Positions 45,070 through 52,823 of a DNA stretch of 64,000 bases are shown one piece after another; the stretch's first letter is position 1; each line of letters opens with the position of its first letter. A program made the translations under genes and the position numbers. The stretch is from Mycobacterium florentinum (GTDB lineage: Bacteria; Actinomycetota; Actinomycetes; Mycobacteriales; Mycobacteriaceae): positions 1,364,001 through 1,428,000 of the forward strand of contig NZ_AP022576.1 of assembly GCF_010730355.1 (NCBI RefSeq), written 5' to 3'. The notes under the pieces are model-generated. The model had not been told where the DNA came from, did not search any database, and saw only the letters and a program-made list of their open reading frames with translations.

Positions 45070-45924
45070 GTGTACGGAGCTATGCGTGCCGGATACTCCA
45101 GGTACGTCGCCCTCGGCGACAGTCAGACCGAGGGCCTGTGGGACGGTGACGAAACCACCGGGTTGTTGGGATTCGCCGATCGTCTCGCCATCATGCTCGA
45201 CACCCTCTACCCCGGGTTGCTATACGCCAACCTCGCGGTCCGCGGCAAGAAGCTGGGCGACGTGCTCATCGAGCAAATTCCTCCGGCGCTGGCTATGAAG
45301 CCCGATCTGATCACGGTGTGTGTCGGGATGAATGACGTCATCGCGCCCGGACGACAGTTCCCCCGGGCGCTGGCCGAGCTCGACTACGTCTATGCGGCGC
45401 TGGCCACATCGGGCGCGACGGTGGTGACGACGACCTTCCCGAACGTCGCGCAATTCCTGCCGTTCGGCCGCATCGTGTCCAAACGGCTTGCCCGGATGAA
45501 CAACGCGATCACCGTCGCCGCCGGCCGCTACGGGTTCAAGCTCATCGACCTGTATAACGCGGCCTCGATGCGCGATTGGGACACCTGGAGCTTCGATCGC
45601 GTGCACGCGTCCCCCAAGGGTCATATCCTGTTCGCCGCCGCGGCCGCGGAGGCCCTGAATTTGCCTGACAGCAGCCATGATTGGGCCGCGGCACATCCCA
45701 ATCCCACGCAGCTGTCGATTGCCGACGGCGCATACGGCCGGCTGCGCTGGACGCAAGACAATTTCTTCCCCTGGGTCTGGCGCCGCATGCGCGGCCTGTC
45801 CGCGGCCGACGGGCGATTCCCCAAACGCCCCGAGCTGGAGCCCATCAGCGTCCCGCCCGGCGCCGCGCCCATCGACGACATTGCGGTACGGGTTCGGCAT
45901 CAGTCAGGCATTCTGGACCCATGA
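45070..45924 (+). CDS. SGNH/GDSL hydrolase
   Basis: A 284-residue lipase/esterase of the SGNH fold. Block I is ALGDSQTEG (nucleophile Ser), block II contains LAVRGKKLGD (Gly), block III GMNDVI (Asn) and block V FDRVHASPKGH (Asp, His). GTG 45070 is chosen because TAGTCT (45057-45062) is 7 nt upstream, a leaderless promoter; ATG 45082 and ATG 45028 are alternatives. No signal peptide is evident. The C-terminal 60 residues after the domain are basic and Trp-rich (WVWRRMRG). Confidence 0.87.
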   Translation: MYGAMRAGYSRYVALGDSQTEGLWDGDETTGLLGFADRLAIMLDTLYPGLLYANLAVRGKKLGDVLIEQIPPALAMKPDLITVCVGMNDVIAPGRQFPRALAELDYVYAALATSGATVVTTTFPNVAQFLPFGRIVSKRLARMNNAITVAAGRYGFKLIDLYNAASMRDWDTWSFDRVHASPKGHILFAAAAAEALNLPDSSHDWAAAHPNPTQLSIADGAYGRLRWTQDNFFPWVWRRMRGLSAADGRFPKRPELEPISVPPGAAPIDDIAVRVRHQSGILDP

Positions 45925-46586
45925 ACGTCGAGGCTTTGCTGCAGTCCATCCCGCCGCTGGCGGTCTACCTCGTGGTCGGGGGTGTTGTCGGGGTGGAAAG
46001 CCTGGGCGTGCCGCTTCCCGGCGAGATTGTTCTGGTCAGCGCGGCGCTGATGTCGTCTCATCACAACCTTGACGTCAACCCGATCGGTGTCGGCGTGGCC
46101 GCCGTGATCGGAGCGGTGATCGGCGATTCGATCGGCTACTCGATCGGTCGGCGCTTCGGCATGGGCCTCTTCGACAAACTGGGCCGGCGCTTCCCGAAGC
46201 ACTTCGGCCCGGGGCACGTGATGCTGGCCGAGCGCTTGTTCGACCGCTGGGGAATCCGGGCGGTGTTCTTCGGGCGCTTCATCGCGCTGCTGCGAATCTT
46301 TGCCGGCCCGCTGGCCGGCGCGCTGAAGATGCACTATCAGCGGTTCCTGGCGGCCAACGTGTCCGGCGCCATCTGCTGGGCGGGCGGCACGACCGCGCTG
46401 GTCTATTTCGCGGGAATGGCCGCCGAACGATGGCTGGAACGGTTCTCCTGGATCGCGCTTGTGATCGCGATCATCGCCGGCTTGATCGCCGCAATCTTGC
46501 TGCGCGAACGCACATCCCGTGCGATCGCCGAACTCGAGGCAGAGCACGCCGCGCAACACGGAAGCACCGCCGCCGACCCGGCTTGA
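45921..46586 (+). CDS. DedA family membrane protein
   Basis: A 221-residue DedA/SNARE-associated protein with hydrophobic segments and the family blocks ESLGVPLPGEIVLVSAA, GAVIGDSIGYSIGRRFG and FFGRFIALLRIFAGPLAG. DedA proteins are linked to undecaprenyl phosphate or phospholipid recycling across the membrane. Its ATG overlaps the stop of the SGNH hydrolase gene (ATGA), so the two are co-translated, which suggests joint action on a lipid. Confidence 0.9.
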   Translation: MNVEALLQSIPPLAVYLVVGGVVGVESLGVPLPGEIVLVSAALMSSHHNLDVNPIGVGVAAVIGAVIGDSIGYSIGRRFGMGLFDKLGRRFPKHFGPGHVMLAERLFDRWGIRAVFFGRFIALLRIFAGPLAGALKMHYQRFLAANVSGAICWAGGTTALVYFAGMAAERWLERFSWIALVIAIIAGLIAAILLRERTSRAIAELEAEHAAQHGSTAADPA

Positions 46587-46601
46587 CGCGTTGGCGACGA
46601 G

Positions 46602-47222
46602 CTAGCCCGCCGCCTCCCCGATCTCGACGACGTCCGCCGGCCGATGTTGCTCGATCAGCGAGATGGCCATCTTCTGGGCGCGCCGAGCGGCATCCAGGTC
46701 GCCCACGGCCGCAAGAATGATGGCCCCCTTCATCAGGATGTGCCACGACGAAGCGAAGTCCTCGACGTCGGTGAGCCCGGCCGCCAGCGCCCGGCGGCGC
46801 ACGATGTCGCGGACGTGCTCGATGTGCGCGATGCTGGCCTGCCCGGCGGGATGATCGGCGCCCAGCTCGAGCAGCACGTTGATGAACGAACAGCCCTCAT
46901 AGCCGTCGCGGAGGTGAAACCACTCGTGCATGACGTCGAACATCGCCAACAGCTGTTCCTCGGGCGTGGCGCCGAGTTGCTCGGACCGCGCCTCGATCAA
47001 CCCGTGCGTCCAGATCTCTTCGCGGCGCTCCAGCACGGCCAGCACGAGGTCGTTCTTCGTCGCGAAATGCCGGTACAACGTCGCCTTGGCCACGCCGGCC
47101 CGCTCGATCACCTCATCGGTGCCGACCGAACGAATCCCACGCCTGCTGAACAGCTCATATGCCGCATTCAAAATGCGTTCATGGGCGGATGGAGTGACAA
47201 GGACGCCGTCGGAGGTTGCCAT
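46602..47222 (-). CDS. TetR-family regulator
   Basis: A regulator of 206 residues with a TetR N-terminal helix-turn-helix (RILNAAYELFSRRGIRSVGTDEVIERAGVAKATLYRHFATKNDLV) and a C-terminal ligand domain (EGCSFINVLLELGADHPA; SSWHILMKGAIILAA). The start at ATG 47222 leaves a 35-bp gap to the palindrome at 47257-47274; a GTG at 47252 would almost touch it. It is divergent from the STAS protein gene and likely represses itself. Confidence 0.83.
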   Translation of the reverse strand: MATSDGVLVTPSAHERILNAAYELFSRRGIRSVGTDEVIERAGVAKATLYRHFATKNDLVLAVLERREEIWTHGLIEARSEQLGATPEEQLLAMFDVMHEWFHLRDGYEGCSFINVLLELGADHPAGQASIAHIEHVRDIVRRRALAAGLTDVEDFASSWHILMKGAIILAAVGDLDAARRAQKMAISLIEQHRPADVVEIGEAAG

Positions 47223-47256
47223 ATTTCGACTTACGATACTCTTAAACGCCACAAGT

Positions 47257-47274
47257 AGACAGACCGCCCTGTCT
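47257..47274. promoter_or_regulatory. TetR-type operator candidate
   Basis: AGACAG-ACCGCC-CTGTCT is an 18-bp inverted repeat with perfect 6-bp arms, typical of TetR binding sites in mycobacteria. It lies between the TetR gene and the divergent STAS gene. Confidence 0.72.
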
Positions 47275-47374
47275 CGTTATACAAAGGAGATCCGCGGTTC
47301 GCGGAAAGTCTGTCTTCAGACCCCAGGACGGACATCCATCGCGGCGCCAGCCGGTGCCGGATAAGGAGTCCCCA

Positions 47375-47806
47375 ATGACGACCATTTTCGAATGCTCTCC
47401 CCCCGCCACGGGCCCGCGCCCGATGCTCAGCACCCGGTTGGTCCACGAGCTCGGCGACCCGCACAGCACGCTGCGGGCGACCACCGATCGCAGCGGCACC
47501 GCCGTGCTCATCTATGCGGGCGGCGAGATCGACGCCTGCAACGAGCAAACCTGGCGCAGCCTGGTCAGCGAGGCGGCCGGCGTCGCCACGGCCTCCGGCC
47601 CCCTGATCGTCGACGTCACCGGACTGGATTTCATGGCCTGCTGCGCGGTCGAGGTGCTGGCCGCCGAAGCCGAAGCCCTGCACCGGCGCGGGGTCGAACT
47701 GCGGTTGGTCAGCCCACAGCGAATCGTTTCCCGCATTGTCGACGCGTGCGGGCTCGGCGGCGTGCTGCCCATCTACCCGACCGTCGACTCCGCGCTGGGT
47801 CGGTAG
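47375..47806 (+). CDS. STAS-domain anti-sigma factor antagonist-like protein
   Basis: A 143-residue STAS protein like the mycobacterial RsfA/RsfB antagonists that release sigma factors. GEIDACNEQTWRSL and PLIVDVTGLDFMACCAVEVL are the central strands. In classical antagonists the phosphorylated Ser/Thr sits in a D-S-S-G turn; here that turn reads A-C-C-A (Cys89, Cys90), so kinase control is unlikely and redox control of the vicinal cysteines is an inference. Three more cysteines are at 7, 55 and 125. ATG 47375 has AAGGAG 8 nt upstream. No anti-sigma gene lies next to it. Confidence 0.85.
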   Translation: MTTIFECSPPATGPRPMLSTRLVHELGDPHSTLRATTDRSGTAVLIYAGGEIDACNEQTWRSLVSEAAGVATASGPLIVDVTGLDFMACCAVEVLAAEAEALHRRGVELRLVSPQRIVSRIVDACGLGGVLPIYPTVDSALGR

Positions 47807-47864
47807 CCACGGTTGGCGGCTGCGGCGCAGGCCGCCGAGGCCGCTGGCTGGGGCTGATTCCGTC

Positions 47865-48686
47865 TTACACCGTGACCAGGCGGTACAGGCCGATCAGTCC
47901 GACCACGACGATCGTGGCGCGCAACGCATTCGGCGATAACCGTCGCCCGTAGCGCGCGCCGACCCACCCGCCGATCAGCGAACCCACCGCGATAAGCCCG
48001 GCAACCGGCCAACTGATCCGGCCGAAAGCCACCAACGTATAGCCCACCGCTGCAACGACATTCACCAATAGCGCCAGCAAATTCTTGGCGGCGTTCATGC
48101 GCTGCACCGACTCCGGCAGCAGCGCGCCCATGACGCCGACCAGCAGGATGCCCTGCGCGGCGGTGAAATAGCCGCCGTACACACCGATGGCAAACGTTGC
48201 GAAGACGAGTACCGCCATCCGGGCCGGCGTGACGTGTTCGGGTGATCGCCCGGCCTCTTCGGCCCGCCGGCGTGCCCAGGCCTGGATCCGCGGCCCGACC
48301 AGGACCAGCAGCAGGGCCAGCACCAGCAGTGCCGGCACGATCTTGACGAACACCGTTTCGGGCAGGTGCAGCAGCAGAAACGCGCCCAGCGCGGCGCCGG
48401 CCAGTGAGGCCGGGATCTGCCAGCGCAACCGATCCCACTGCCCACTCAGTTCGGAACGGTATCCCCAGGTGCCCGACACGCTGCCGGCCACCAAACCGAC
48501 GGCGTTGGACATCGTGGACGTGACCGGCGGATAGCCCAGCGCGACCAACGTCGGGAACGTGATCAGGGTTCCGGATCCCACGAGTGCATTGATGGCACCG
48601 GCGCCGAACCCGGCCAGGGCGATCAAAACCATATGCAAGTGCGACACTGCCGACGACGATAGTCCGCTGTCGGTTTGTGCCGACAA
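47865..48686 (-). CDS. TauE/SafE family sulfite/sulfonate exporter
   Basis: A 273-residue membrane protein with about eight helices. The two repeats of the TauE/SafE fold are seen in GFGAGAINALVGSGTLITFPTL and GVYGGYFTAAQGILLVG. Members export sulfite or organosulfonates or take up related anions; the cargo here is unknown. It stands alone between convergent STAS and same-strand catalase-related genes, with short gaps of 58 and 23 bp. Confidence 0.88.
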   Translation of the reverse strand: MSAQTDSGLSSSAVSHLHMVLIALAGFGAGAINALVGSGTLITFPTLVALGYPPVTSTMSNAVGLVAGSVSGTWGYRSELSGQWDRLRWQIPASLAGAALGAFLLLHLPETVFVKIVPALLVLALLLVLVGPRIQAWARRRAEEAGRSPEHVTPARMAVLVFATFAIGVYGGYFTAAQGILLVGVMGALLPESVQRMNAAKNLLALLVNVVAAVGYTLVAFGRISWPVAGLIAVGSLIGGWVGARYGRRLSPNALRATIVVVGLIGLYRLVTV

Positions 48687-48709
48687 TCGCGCAGCTGAGC
48701 GGCTTTTCG

Positions 48710-49642
48710 TCAGGCCGGCGGTGCTTCGGAGCCGCGGTCCACGCCGGTGCGTAGCTTGACCGAGGCCGAATACGCGAGGCTGCGGAAATGCAGCACGGGG
48801 TCGTCGGACGGTTCGATGCCGTCGGTGACCCGCATCGGGTCGAAAACGACGATGTCGCCGCCATGTTCGCGCTCGGTGTCCAGACCGGTGATGTCCAGGG
48901 TGCCGACCGCGATCGTCTCGGCGCTTCGCCAGGGCGCCGACGGGTCGACCGTCGAGTCCTGCGGACCGGCGATCTGCACGCGGTAGTCAAACTTGACCGG
49001 CCCTTGTGCAAGACGCGCATTCAGTTCGTCGGTGAGGAAGTCGGGACCGGCACCGCGGGCATCCGATGCCGACAGGTAGCTCTCGCCGGCGGCCGGGATC
49101 AGGTGGTAGCGAACAGATCTCGCGTTGCCGTCGGCGCTGATCCACCGGAATGCATGCAGGCCGTGGTATTCGATGGTGGCGTAGCTGGCCGGCACCTTGT
49201 TGGCGTCGCGCACCACCGGCAAAGCCCCGAGCAGCCGGGGATGCGTGACGAAGTACTTGGCCATGCGCAGCGGCGTCGTCAGCCCGGGGCGCATCGCCTT
49301 GAGCAGATCGATGAAGCCCTCCGGCTTGCTGGCGACGAAGAGCCGGGCGGTCTGCGTCGACACGTCGGTGGTGGATCCGTCGGGCAGAGTGAACTTCACC
49401 GCCATCCCACGCACTCCCGGCGAGCCGTCGGGCTGTGCCGGGTTGCCGGATCCGTTGGAGAAGCGGATCAGCGCCGGGACCGTTGAACCGTCGAGATGCT
49501 TTGCCCGGGAGAGTTCTCCCCCATCGCGGGTAGCGGTGAACGTACCGCGGTACAGCGTGCCTTTCGCGTGCAGCGCCCGAGCGCCGGGTTGGGCTCCCCC
49601 GGTAGCGCGAATCGCCTCGATCGCATCGTCAGCAGTAACCAT
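48710..49642 (-). CDS. Catalase-related heme peroxidase (MAP-2744c / SrpA-like)
   Basis: A 310-residue minimal catalase-fold protein. It shows the distal His in ALHAKGTLYRG, the conserved LIRFSNGSGNP and GVRGMAVKFTLPDG blocks, and the proximal heme Tyr in HFRSLAYSASVKLR. A 33-kDa protein of this type in M. avium paratuberculosis (MAP-2744c) is a heme peroxidase with little catalase activity. It lacks the catalase C-terminal extension. It could act on lipid or organic hydroperoxides. Confidence 0.9.
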   Translation of the reverse strand: MVTADDAIEAIRATGGAQPGARALHAKGTLYRGTFTATRDGGELSRAKHLDGSTVPALIRFSNGSGNPAQPDGSPGVRGMAVKFTLPDGSTTDVSTQTARLFVASKPEGFIDLLKAMRPGLTTPLRMAKYFVTHPRLLGALPVVRDANKVPASYATIEYHGLHAFRWISADGNARSVRYHLIPAAGESYLSASDARGAGPDFLTDELNARLAQGPVKFDYRVQIAGPQDSTVDPSAPWRSAETIAVGTLDITGLDTEREHGGDIVVFDPMRVTDGIEPSDDPVLHFRSLAYSASVKLRTGVDRGSEAPPA

Positions 49643-49659
49643 TCGCGAATCTTAGAGTG

Positions 49660-50448
49660 CTACTCGGGAAAGCCGAAGAGTTTGACGACACCGTGATCGC
49701 GACCCGCGGTGTAACCGCCGTCCACGGCGATGGCCTGACCGCTGACGAATGACCCGTCGAGTGACAACAGGAACGCCGCCATGGCCGCGACCTCGTCGGG
49801 CCGGCCGAGCCGTTGCAGCGCATGCTCCTCGGTGATCGAGGCCAGCGGACCCTCCATCCCCGGCAGCCCGAAAACGCTTTGGGCCATGGGCGTATCGATG
49901 AAACCGGGACAAATGACGTTTGCCCGAATGCCGCTCGGGCCGTAGTCGAGCGCAATGTTCTTGGTGAGCAGCACAACCCCGCCCTTGGCCGCGTTGTAGG
50001 AGCTGCCGCCGGCGGTGCCCTCCAGTCCCTCGATGCTGGCGACGGTCACAATCGAGCCGCGTTCGCCGTCGACCCTGTCCTGCTCGATCATCCTGGCCAG
50101 GGCAGCCTTGGCCACCAGGAACGTGCCGGTGAGGTTGATCCCGATCACGCGATCCCACTCGGCACGGTCAAGCAGATGGACCGGACCACCCCCGGCCACA
50201 CCGGCGGCGTGAAAAACTCCGTCGAGGCGGCCGGGCACCGCGGCCAGCACGGCCTCGATGGCGGCTTCGTCGGTCACGTCGGCCGTCACGAAGTGGAAGT
50301 CGGGACCCAAGTCGGGCGGGGATTCCAGGTCGGCTCCGATGACGGTGCCGCCCTCGGCTACCAGCCGCCGCGCGGTAGCCAGGCCGATGCCGGACGCCGC
50401 GCCCGTCACGACGAACGTGCGGTGACGGGCGCGATCAACATTGACCAT
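49660..50448 (-). CDS. Short-chain dehydrogenase/reductase
   Basis: A 262-residue SDR with TGAASGIGLATARRL (NAD(P) loop, residues about 15-29), AAGVAGGG, catalytic Ser in VTVASIEGLEG and SYNAAKGG (Tyr, Lys). The later ICPGFIDTP and SGQAIAVDGGYTAG are standard. The acidic residue after strand 2 (GADLES) favours NAD. It is 16 bp from the catalase-related gene on the same strand and divergent from a LysR regulator, which probably controls it. Confidence 0.9.
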   Translation of the reverse strand: MVNVDRARHRTFVVTGAASGIGLATARRLVAEGGTVIGADLESPPDLGPDFHFVTADVTDEAAIEAVLAAVPGRLDGVFHAAGVAGGGPVHLLDRAEWDRVIGINLTGTFLVAKAALARMIEQDRVDGERGSIVTVASIEGLEGTAGGSSYNAAKGGVVLLTKNIALDYGPSGIRANVICPGFIDTPMAQSVFGLPGMEGPLASITEEHALQRLGRPDEVAAMAAFLLSLDGSFVSGQAIAVDGGYTAGRDHGVVKLFGFPE

Positions 50449-50493
50449 GTGTTGATTCCTTTATCAGAGTGTTTGCCAGCAATGGTTACATAC

Positions 50494-50550
50494 GTTGTCA
50501 ACACGATTCTGCTAGGCCGTAACTCCCAGTGTCGCACTAGCATTTTCTGT
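50494..50550. promoter_or_regulatory. LysR-SDR divergent control region
   Basis: GTTG-T-CAAC (50494-50502) and AGTG-TCG-CACT (50528-50538) are short inverted repeats. TAGCAT (50538-50543) is a -10 hexamer 7 nt before the LysR GTG start, so the second repeat abuts a leaderless promoter. Confidence 0.5.
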
Positions 50551-51480
50551 GTGGAGTTGCGTCATCTTCGTTATTTCGTAGCGGTCGCCGAAGAGCTGAA
50601 TTTCGGTCGTGCCGCCAAGCGGTTATGCATTGCCGGACCGTCACTTTCGCAGCAAATCAAGGTCCTCGAACGAGATCTGCGGGTGCGATTATTCGATCGC
50701 GACCGGCGCTCGGTCACCCTGACGGCCACGGGTGCGGCGTTGCTGCCGTCGGCCCGCACGCTGCTGGATCAGGCAGATCAGTTGCGGCGGTCGGCAATCG
50801 GGCTGTCGCTGGCCGAACCCGTGCGGATCGGCTATGCGCAGTGGCTTCCGCCGGACCTGGCCGATCGGACGTCCGCGGTGGCGAAGGTGCACATCGACAC
50901 CTGGGTGCTGCCGTCGCACGCGCAGGTCACCCGGGTCGCCGAGGGCGGCGTCGATTTGGCGATCTGCGGGGTGCGCTCCTCCGATCTGGACCGGCACGGC
51001 CTCAATGCGCATCTCATTGGCGCAGAACAGCTCTACGCGGTCAGCGTCGGCTCGGACACCTCCGCGGTCGACGCGTCCGACGCGGTCGTGTTGCTCGACG
51101 CCGACTCCGGTAGCTGGTTCTCCTGGAACCGGTACGGGGAGCAATTCGCCAGGGAGACCGGCGCCCGCACGGTGCGGATCAGCGATGGCGGGCTTGCTGC
51201 CCCAATGTTTTTCGAGCATGTCCGTCGGCTGGGCCGGCCGGTGCTCAGCTCCCCCAAGGCCCAAACTGCCGCGCTGCCAGCAGACCTCGTACAACGCCCG
51301 ATTGCCGCGCCCGCACCCTTTTGGACGTGGTCGCTGGTGTGGCGGCGTATCGAGAACCGCGAGACCGTGCGGGGGGTGATCGACGCGCTGGCAGCCGCCG
51401 CCGAAGTACCCGACCTCGACGAGGCTTGGCTGCCGTTCACCGACCCCTACCGGTCACGAATCACCTTGGCAACCGCCTGA
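50551..51480 (+). CDS. LysR-family regulator
   Basis: A 309-residue LTTR. The HTH is [49 protein letters not shown], followed by the linker SVTLTATGAALLP and a periplasmic-binding-type effector domain. The GTG at 50551 is the correct start: the frame runs open far upstream, but the homology begins here and TAGCAT lies 7 nt before. It is divergent from the SDR gene. Its stop directly abuts the stop of the convergent flavoprotein gene with no gap, so a terminator must lie inside one of the two. Confidence 0.9.
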   Translation: MELRHLRYFVAVAEELNFGRAAKRLCIAGPSLSQQIKVLERDLRVRLFDRDRRSVTLTATGAALLPSARTLLDQADQLRRSAIGLSLAEPVRIGYAQWLPPDLADRTSAVAKVHIDTWVLPSHAQVTRVAEGGVDLAICGVRSSDLDRHGLNAHLIGAEQLYAVSVGSDTSAVDASDAVVLLDADSGSWFSWNRYGEQFARETGARTVRISDGGLAAPMFFEHVRRLGRPVLSSPKAQTAALPADLVQRPIAAPAPFWTWSLVWRRIENRETVRGVIDALAAAAEVPDLDEAWLPFTDPYRSRITLATA

Positions 51481-52668
51481 TTACACCGTGCTGCTGATGC
51501 GTTCCGGTACCCCCAGGATCGACTTTCCGTAGACCTCGTAGCCGACGGTCGCCTGCAGGCCCGCGTGCCGCGCCGCGGTGTTCGCGTCGCGCCAATACTG
51601 TTGCAGTTGGCTGGATTCCGCGAAGCTTCCCGCACCGTGCGCGTCGACCAGGATCGACAGCGCGTCGACGACCTGATGGGCGGCATAGCCGAGCCGGGCG
51701 CGGAACTCCGCGCGGGCGGCGTAGCCGAAGGTTCGTCCATCGGTGGCCGCGGCATCGACCGTGGCTGCCATGTCGTACGCGTGCAGCCGTGCCGTGGACA
51801 GGCGCATCGCCGCTTCGGCGATCCGTATCTGTAGCCCGACCGATTCGCGCTGTCGCGAAATCGTGGTACCGGCAAGCGGTTTGGTCTGCGCGTTATCCGC
51901 CACGAAACGTAGCGCAGCGCGCCCGACTCCCAGCAGCGGGGCCAGCAAGGGCACCATCACCGCCGGGACGGCCGGCAGCCGGTACATCGGCTCGTCGGCG
52001 GTCGGCGGGAGGGTTCCGTCGGCGATCGCGCCGAGGGAGACGGCCCGATAGTCGGGAACGAAGACATCGTCGGCGACCCAGGTGTCACTGCCGGTTCCCC
52101 GCATACCGATAGTGCGCCAAGTGTTTTCCAGCGTCAGCTCGGCGGCCGGCATCGCGCACAGCATCGCCTCCTCCGGCTCGCCGGGCAAAACTCCGCCCAC
52201 CAATGCCCAGTCGGCTTGATAGGCGCCCGACGCGTAGGGCCAACGCCCGCAGACGCTCAGCCCCTCCGGCACCCGCCGCGCCGTGCCGGGGTTCGTCGAT
52301 CCGGCGAATCGTGCGTCGGGATTCGATCCGAAGAACTCCTCCTGAGCCTGCGGCCCAAACCGGGCGGCCAGCGAGCTGGCCGACGCGCCGAGCACAACCA
52401 GCCACGACGCGGAGGCGTCGGCCTCGCCGAGTGCCTCGCCCACCTCCAGCACGGTGCGAACACCGGCGGCGTAGCCGCCGAAGCGCTTGGGAGTCTGCAG
52501 CCGAAACATCCCGGCCCTGGTGAGGGCGGCGTCGACCGGGTCCGGTAGCCGGCGAAGCGATTCGCCCGTTGCGGCGTGCTTAGCCAGAATCGGTTGCACC
52601 GCGCGGGCTTGGGCGACGACCTGCTCGTGCGTCGGGAGGTCGCGTGCCAGCACACCGTGATTCATCAC
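51481..52668 (-). CDS. Acyl-CoA dehydrogenase-fold flavoprotein (group D monooxygenase-like)
   Basis: A 395-residue protein of the acyl-CoA dehydrogenase superfamily, with ADASASWLVVLGAS and NTWRTIGMRGTGSDTWVADDVFVP typical of the HsaA/HpaB-like flavin-dependent monooxygenase and desulfurase branch. The C terminus LSILVDAHGAGSFAESSQLQQYWRD matches that branch, and the catalytic Glu of dehydrogenases is not evident. A two-component monooxygenase needing a separate flavin reductase is likely; none is adjacent. Start GTG 52668, or ATG one codon later. Confidence 0.85.
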   Translation of the reverse strand: MMNHGVLARDLPTHEQVVAQARAVQPILAKHAATGESLRRLPDPVDAALTRAGMFRLQTPKRFGGYAAGVRTVLEVGEALGEADASASWLVVLGASASSLAARFGPQAQEEFFGSNPDARFAGSTNPGTARRVPEGLSVCGRWPYASGAYQADWALVGGVLPGEPEEAMLCAMPAAELTLENTWRTIGMRGTGSDTWVADDVFVPDYRAVSLGAIADGTLPPTADEPMYRLPAVPAVMVPLLAPLLGVGRAALRFVADNAQTKPLAGTTISRQRESVGLQIRIAEAAMRLSTARLHAYDMAATVDAAATDGRTFGYAARAEFRARLGYAAHQVVDALSILVDAHGAGSFAESSQLQQYWRDANTAARHAGLQATVGYEVYGKSILGVPERISSTV

Positions 52669-52823
52669 AGCTGATCATTCGCTGAATCAGGCGTCTTTAG
52701 CCATGATCGGATTGCTCCCAGGATAGAGCCTCCCACTCTCACCGAAACTCGTTGTGGACAGGGTGACTAGCCTTGGCTTGACTGAACTCGGGGAATTCAT
52801 GAGCTTCGATGAGCGGAGGAGTA
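52669..52823. promoter_or_regulatory. Divergent region between flavoprotein and ligase genes
   Basis: The 155 bp hold no gene. TTGTGG at 52751 and TAGCCT near 52769 lie before the ligase gene but with short spacing. No strong inverted repeat was found. Confidence 0.3.
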
